DNA of 64,000 bases from Aphidius gifuensis (lineage: Eukaryota > Arthropoda > Insecta > Hymenoptera > Braconidae). The notes beneath the pieces were generated by a model that was given only the letters and a program-made list of their open reading frames with translations, made no database searches and was not told the DNA's origin. Shown one piece after another: positions 58,446 through 64,000 of this stretch. The position numbers were made by a program, and so were the translations under genes. Numbering within the stretch: the first letter of the stretch is position 1; each line of letters begins with the position of its first letter. The DNA is taken from contig NC_057788.1 in NCBI RefSeq assembly GCF_014905175.1, positions 16,906,154 through 16,970,153 on the forward strand, in the 5' to 3' direction.

Positions 58446-58571
58446 GGTGCGGGCTTCCGAGTGAGTTTTGGAACGTACCCCTAATATGGCATGTTCGAAC
58501 ACACACGCACACACTCGCAGTCCCATATATTGTATACAGAGCGCAGGCGCTTTACATTTTATTTTTTTAGA

Positions 58572-58888
58572 GCTCAAACTCACGACACGCAGAAATTTTG
58601 CGTTTTTACATGGCTGTCGTAATTCTAAACATGGCGCCTCCGTGATTTAATCCACCCGCTCGACAATGTCGAGCGGGTAAATTCACACGCGCGTTTAAAT
58701 CACTAGAAATTACTATATATATTACCAAAATATCACGGAAAAATGTAGTTGCGTGTCATGTGTGTGTAGCGTATCTAGTGTTCAAAGCTTGGATCACGGA
58801 GGCGCTATGTGTAAAATTCCGGCAGCCATGTTCAGAATTATGGCAGCCATGTAAAAACGCAAACTTTTTGCATGTCGTGAGTTTGAGC
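58572..58888. mobile_element. Foldback with GCTCAAACTCACGACACGC arms, copy 3
   Basis: Arms match 53522-53834 and include a CCCGCTCGACAATGTCGAGC hairpin in the interior. Confidence 0.85.
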
Positions 58889-59187
58889 CGTTACAGTGTA
58901 GCGTGGAGTACGTTACAAAACCTTCATTCGGATCGGTTCATCAAGATTGCGGATTTCAGTGTTTTTTTTTTTACCATTTTTTTTATCGCAATAATAAGTT
59001 AATCACTTATACTTATTATTGATTAGAATAAAAAATAACTTACCAATATTATTCTCCTTCTTCTACTAAAAATACATCAACTGACTCTAATATAGAAAAG
59101 TTTATAGGGTTGTTTAAAATTTTCATATATTTTATTTGATTCGCTGCCATCTTGATATACCGAACCGAACGAGGTTTTGGAACGTAC

Positions 59188-59345
59188 CCCAATTCACAGG
59201 GCAAATTTTTTACAATTTAGGGTTCTTTTTTGCCGGTGATGGCACTTGTAAAATTTTTTTTATATAGATTTTACATACAAGAGCTCCACAAGCACCGCCA
59301 GTAGAGGAAAAAAGCCGTTAATTGTAATGCCCTGTGAATTGGACT
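59188..59345. mobile_element. CAGGGC/GGGCTTTT MITE, copy 4
   Basis: CCAATTCACAGGGCAAAT and its inverse; inner CTCCACAAGCACCGCCAGTA region. Confidence 0.8.
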
Positions 59346-59349
59346 GCTG

Positions 59350-61300
59350 TGAATACGGGTGCTGCAAGAACTTGCATGAGATTTCTATAGCATGGAGACA
59401 CCGCTGTTCGGTGTACCGGTATTTTATAGCTAAATTTCTTCTCTTAAGGAGGTTATACACAAATTACTCTTTTTTTAAAAAATATAATGAGAATGTTCTG
59501 AAATTTTGTATACAAGTAGATCTTTTTATTCTGAATACAACGGTATAATTATTTTCTTATGTTGATCGGTTAAATTTTTTGTAATTAATTATTGAAAATA
59601 ATATTTAACATTGGCTCTTATGGAGATTTCAACCATTTTTTTCGGATAGAAAAAATGATGAAAAAGTCTTGAAAAAATCACACATATACTAGAAACCGAG
59701 TTTTATTAATTGCGCGAAAAATTTTCATATGTTGATCGGTCAATTAATGAGAAATTAATTATAAACTTTACAAAAATTAGATGTGGCAACGTATGGCATG
59801 TTCAAACACACACACATACCCGCAATCCCATATATTGTATACGGGGCGCAGGCACTTTACACTTTATTATTTTACAGTGTAGCCAAGTTTCACTTGAGAC
59901 TGTGACGTCAGAAGCTCCCCGCAACACCCGCAATGAATTTGTGTATAACCTCCTTAAGGCGTGTGGCCACTAGCATAGTTTTTCGAACAAGTTCTATTCC
60001 ATAGTCCATTTATTACCAAAGAACACGAGTTCGAAATCGATAAATAGAATATTATTTTCTGAATATAAATGTACATTCAAGTAATTTTAAACGTTAATGA
60101 TAGTATAATCATGTTATTACTTAAAATTTTTTATTTTGTTTATGTATATAATTAGACCAATTCAATAAAATTGTTATTTATATCACCGTAATATACAACA
60201 TTTTTTGTCATACAAAGAAATTACTAATAGAAAAAATTAATGAATTAAAATTGCGTATTGTGTCGTAGAACAAATTTGAATTTCATATAATCATAAATTA
60301 TAATTACTATTTTTATTAATAATCATTATTAATCTAATTGTGGCATCTTTTTTAATTGATCTAAAAAAATGTTTCAAAATAATTTCAAAGAAACTTTTCT
60401 TTAATAAATAATAGAAGATATTTCTGTATTATGTATTTGATCTGTAATGATTTCAAATGAACTGGGAGTCACGGTAAATAGTTTTTTAGAATGTTAGCTT
60501 GCATGTATGTTAGCAGTTCTATTAATAGATACATGTAATCTTCATCTCGTATTATATTAATGTCTTATGAGGTTGTATAAATAATTATGTTTCAAGTGTC
60601 TATGCAAAAATGAATTTTTACGATTGAAAAATGAAAAGCATTTAATTGTATTTGATAAATGACTTTTTAAAAAAAAGAAAAGGTTTGCATGTATTGACAG
60701 TGCGTAAATTATTGTAAACGAGAAATGAATTATAGCTAAGATGTTCAATTGAACTCGAAAAATAAACTAATATATATAACTGATATTAAATATTACATAA
60801 AAAGTGGATTCATCCGAAAAAAAAAAAAAATAATCGGTCGGTCGTGTATCATCTATGGGTCTGTGAGTGTGGAAATACACCAGTAGAGTGCACCCTCTGT
60901 TACATAGACTGCATTGATAAAAATATTTAAACATAATATAAATATATATATTAAAAAAATAATATTATTAATTTAAATCATGTAAGTATATGATTGAAAC
61001 AAAAAAAAAAAAGGAAAAAATAATTTCTTGCGTTTATGTATATTTAATTAGAGCAGAACTCAAATAATTTACAATTTTTTTTTTCGTTCTGTTTTTTTCG
61101 TAATTATAATTAATTATTAGTTTATTAATTTGTTTATCTACTTTTAAAATTCCACCACGGTTTTTATTGTATTATTTTTTTTTTACTTGTGATTGTAACA
61201 AACTTATTGAGTCGATTATGAAAAACTTCAATTATTTATATTGGTCTAACCGATGTTCACCAACATACAAGACGTACAAGACGTTTGTCGTCGAAGCTTG
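59350..61300. other. AT-rich non-coding DNA
   Basis: Contains fragments shared with nearby repeats (59795-59850 resembles 58480-58540). A GC-richer patch at 60835-60915 has no recognised role. No gene supported. Confidence 0.5.
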
Positions 61301-61388
61301 ATTATACATATAAAATTTGACATATTATGAAGATAGTTTGATTTATTGTTATTATATATATTTATCGTTAATTAAAAAAAAAAAAAGT

Positions 61389-61511
61389 GTTCTAGTCGAG
61401 TTTAATAATGAGATAGACCCTGATGATTCAGAAGTGACTGTAACTGTTTGTCAATGGATTGAGTGTCATCATGTTTCATTGGCTTGGTTTATATCTTTGT
61501 TTAAAAAATGA
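61389..61511 (+). CDS. Possible terminal coding fragment, unrecognised
   Basis: The frame encodes VLVEFNNEIDPDDSEV, then TVTVCQWIECHHVSLAWF, and ends at TGA (61509-61511). An AATAAA lies about 13 bases downstream, at roughly 61525. Its mixed composition (acidic run, Cys/Trp/His) contrasts with the AT-rich flanks, which encode only Lys/Ile/Tyr. A poly-A stretch ends in AG just before it, a poor acceptor. It could be the last exon of a plus-strand gene, a decayed gene piece or chance. I recognise no family. Confidence 0.25.
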   Translation, partial: VLVEFNNEIDPDDSEVTVTVCQWIECHHVSLAWFISLFKK

Positions 61512-61599
61512 ATATTATTGTACAATAAATAAAAAGACTCGTTACAGCAATAAATTAATGAAATAAATCAATTATATACAATGTTATACATATATAATG

Positions 61600-61970
61600 A
61601 AATCTATACAGAACTACTCTATAGAGTTTTTATAATATTTCTATAAAAACTATTCTATAGGAAAAATTTTATAAAACATTCCGTTTCGGATATTTTATAA
61701 AAATCATTCAAAATTCTATAGAAGAATATTTTTATAGAACAGAGTATTATTATGATTATGATATATACAAATCATTTTTTTTATAAAAATAATCCTATAA
61801 ACCAAATCCTATAAAAAATTAATAAATTCATTCTATAAAAATCAACCACAAATTTTATAGAATTTATTCTATAAAAAAACGCCGAATCTATATAAGAATT
61901 TGTATAAAAATTTGTATAAAAATTTTTATAAAAACGTTTTATAGAAATGTTTATAAAACTTTTTGCTACG
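61600..61970. repeat. TTCTATAAAAA degenerate array
   Basis: Dozens of CTATA-AAAA/TTTT-TATAG units in both senses, making the block foldback-prone. The overlapping Phe/Tyr/Ile frame is an artefact. Confidence 0.7.
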
Positions 61971-62053
61971 TGTTTCCCGAACACCATATGATAGTAGAAA
62001 TAATTTTTTTTTTTTTTTCTATAAATTTATATTTGTTATGAGGTCTTCCACCA

Positions 62054-63068
62054 GGCATGCTGTTGGTAAATTAGACACTATTTAAAACGACACAAATTAA
62101 ATTTACATGTATTAATCGGACACATAATATTTTAATTATTTTATAAGACACATAAAAATTTTATACTCATAATTAGACACAAAATAATTCGACACAAAAT
62201 AATTAATAAAAAATATAATAGACACATATTAATTAATATTTGACACATAAAAATACGACAAAAATTAATTAGACACATAAATATAAAAATATCAAAGTTA
62301 GACACATAGTATATTAACATGTTTTAATCGGACACATTAAAATAAAAGAACGACACAAATACAATAAAATTGTAATAGTCGGACACATAGATTAGTTTGA
62401 GTCCCACATAGACAAATTCGTCTATCACAGTGTGTCGATAATACAGAAAAAAAATGAGAGATGCACTGAATGTGTTTTTCTCTTTTTAAATGGTCAACGT
62501 TTTAAAAATTAAATTGATTTAATTAGAAACATAATTAAATATCACATGCTCTTTGTCTTTCAATTATGTTATTTAATTATTTTTGCAATTAATTATGTAA
62601 TCTAATTAAATCAATTCAATTTTTAAAACGTTGACCATTTAAAAAGAGAAAAACACATTCAGTGCCATCTCTCATTTTTTTTCTGTATTATCGACACACT
62701 GTAATAGACGAGCCCCAATATAATGGTTCGTGTCCGACTAATATTTTATTTGTGTCGTTCTTTCAATTTTATGTCCATTAACGATGATTACCTGTTATAT
62801 TTATACAATAATTGTCATTTATTTGTCAAATATATTATATTTGTTATAAATTATTTTGTGTCGAATTAATTTGTGTCTAATTATGAGTTCAATATTTTTA
62901 TGTGTCTAATAAAATAATTAAAATACTATGTGTCCGATTAATACGTGTGAATTTAATTCGTGTCGTTCTAAATTGTATCTAATTAATTTGTGTCTTTTTT
63001 ATTCGTGTAATTTTTATGTGTCTAACTAGCCCGTGTCAATTTTCAATGTGTCGATCTAACAGCATGCC
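62054..63068. mobile_element. 1015-base foldback element with 8-base target duplication
   Basis: Ends GGCATGCTGTT / AACAGCATGCC are flanked by identical TTCCACCA (62046-62053 and 63069-63076). The left third carries about 13 copies of a GACACATAA-type motif, the right third about 11 in inverse orientation. A central inverted pair (about 62431-62540 and 62590-62700) contains GGTCAACGTTTTAAAAATTA. No transposase frame. An 8-base duplication fits hAT-type insertion. Confidence 0.92.
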
Positions 63069-63079
63069 TTCCACCAGCT

Positions 63080-63677
63080 TCATCATTTCAAAATAATTAT
63101 TATTATTAATCATGCAATGTTTGTGTTAGTTTATGATTCAAGTTTTTTTTTAATTAAATTAATTTTTTTAGAATAAGGACTGATAAAACAAATGGTAATG
63201 AAATAAATATTCGTTTGTAATTTAAAAAATTAATGAAAAATTGAATTATTATAGTATTTTTTTTTACTATTGTTAATAATTGTTTATTGAATGATTATTC
63301 GTATTTGTCGTGTTAAATTATTATCAAAAAAAATAAAAACAATAATGAGTATTAAAAATGATTACCCCGTTATTGATATTATAGTCGTAAATTTTTTTTT
63401 ATATGAATATGTAGGTTTTCTCGCCAAACGTATATATTATTATGACTAAATTTATAAAACTAAAAAACTTAGATTTATTGTAAATGTAAATGAGTAATTA
63501 AATTAATAAAAAATTATTTAAAAATTATCTTAATCATTATAATATCTGGTGGAGAATTATCGATTAAATTCAAAGTTATTCATTGAAAAAAATTTGAAAT
63601 ATAAAATTAATTTAATAGTTTTATTCGTTTAATGAATAATTTATTAAAAAATTCATAATAATTTGTTAATGACTTAC
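63080..63677. other. Intronic AT-rich DNA downstream of the 63678 exon
   Basis: Begins with the GTAAGT donor at its right edge. No further exon or repeat was recognised. Confidence 0.5.
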
Positions 63678-63968
63678 CGTCATGGGATGTTAGAGCTGCT
63701 TGTGCAGTTTGTGTCTGTTTGCTGTAGACAACTGGTTCCTTTGGTAGAATATTTGTATGTGCAACTGAGACAAGAGTCAATTCACGAAGTGTTTTTTTCT
63801 TCAAACTATTGAGAAAAATTAATAAATATTAAATTTCAAATTATATTACAATTTAAATAATAAATTTTACCTTTGAACTTGAATACTTGTTGGTTGCATA
63901 CTAGCATCAGGTGTTGGATTATTTGATTGATCTGATGCCAAAGAATTCATACTTAAAAGACTAGATCT
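63678..63968 (-). CDS. Two consecutive internal exons of an unrecognised gene
   Basis: Exon 63968-63871 (98 bases) follows a TTTTTTTAG acceptor and ends CAAAG|GTAAAA. Exon 63805-63678 (128 bases) follows TCTCAATAG and ends GACG|GTAAGT, a near-consensus donor. Each exon is open in only one frame, and the 65-base intron joins those frames through a split Ser codon. The joined peptide starts RSSLLSMNSLASDQSNN, continues with SLKKKTLRELTLVSVAHTN and ends QTQTAQAALTSHDG. It is Ser/Gln/Asn-rich, then basic, with no domain I recognise. The last codon is split in phase 1. That phase reaches a stop in both the 39574 exon and the TIS11 terminal exon, so these exons do not splice directly to either. The gene starts beyond the right edge, and its later exons were not found. 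Confidence 0.72.
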
Positions 63969-64000
63969 CTAAAAAAAATAATTAAATAGAAAATGATAAA

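Larger units (their letters stand above)
57525..58481. mobile_element. TA-flanked element with GGGGTGCGTTCC termini
   Basis: GGGGTGCGTTCCAAAA and CACTCGGAAGCCCG on the left mirror CGGGCTTCCGAGTG and TTTTGGAACGTACCCC on the right, with TA outside both ends. The interior holds two smaller MITEs (57560-57720 and 57724-57870). Confidence 0.72.

Noticed and set aside
62054..63068. CRISPR-like array because of regularly recurring short motifs
   Set aside because: The motifs are too short and unevenly spaced, they invert at the centre, and the DNA is clearly eukaryotic. Terminal repeats and a target duplication explain it as a mobile element.
1..64000. Integrated viral or polydnavirus-type segment
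   Set aside because: No viral gene, capsid or replication gene, or segment-type direct junction was seen. The repeats are short foldbacks and arrays without coding capacity.

Overview
This window is strongly AT-rich eukaryotic DNA. It has long homopolymer runs, many microsatellites, sparse split genes and a very dense load of short non-autonomous repeats. The two genes I recognise are animal genes. The form of the TIS11/ZFP36 protein and the very short introns (68 and 75 bases) of the SLX1 gene fit an insect. A hymenopteran such as a parasitoid wasp is my guess, but nothing here proves the order.

Genes. All convincing coding sequence is on the minus strand. (1) 26104-27186 is the terminal coding exon of a TIS11 (tristetraprolin/ZFP36 family) mRNA-decay factor, with both CCCH zinc fingers and the conserved C-terminal tail. 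Its 5' exon(s) are not securely located; a phase-compatible candidate lies at 39440-39574, but it begins inside an inverted repeat. (2) 52120-53075 is a complete three-exon SLX1 gene of 270 codons, the GIY-YIG structure-specific endonuclease subunit, with catalytic residues and zinc ligands intact. (3) 63678-63968 holds two well-formed consecutive internal exons of an unrecognised gene that enters from the right edge; its later exons were not found. A weak plus-strand coding fragment ends at 61511, and a TATA-type core promoter may lie at 13477.

Repeats, left to right. 1-10 kb: hairpins of an AGCTAAGGAAAAG family, two back-to-back TTAA-flanked elements, a CAAGCCTG array with a tRNA-like tail, a TA-flanked foldback at 7483-8027 and a pair of palindromes at 8537-9333. 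10-18 kb: mostly plain AT-rich DNA, with an ATCTCTGA element, a possible promoter, another hairpin group and a GACAAAATTTG element. 18-22 kb: a second CAAGCCTG composite and several tRNA-derived SINE-like heads. 22-28 kb: the TIS11 3' region with ATT microsatellites. 28-34 kb: nested foldback and TTAA elements. 34-39 kb: low-complexity DNA. 39.5-46 kb: a nest of inverted repeats, with a TA-flanked element whose empty site survives at 21089. 47-51 kb: CAAGCCTG and slow-repeat mosaics and complementary arrays. 53-59.5 kb: a cluster of foldback MITEs downstream of SLX1. 62-63 kb: a 1015-base foldback element with a perfect 8-base target duplication.

The genes do not form a pathway. TIS11 acts in cytoplasmic mRNA turnover and SLX1 in nuclear Holliday-junction and flap resolution. 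No element here carries a recognisable transposase, so all would depend on enzymes encoded elsewhere.
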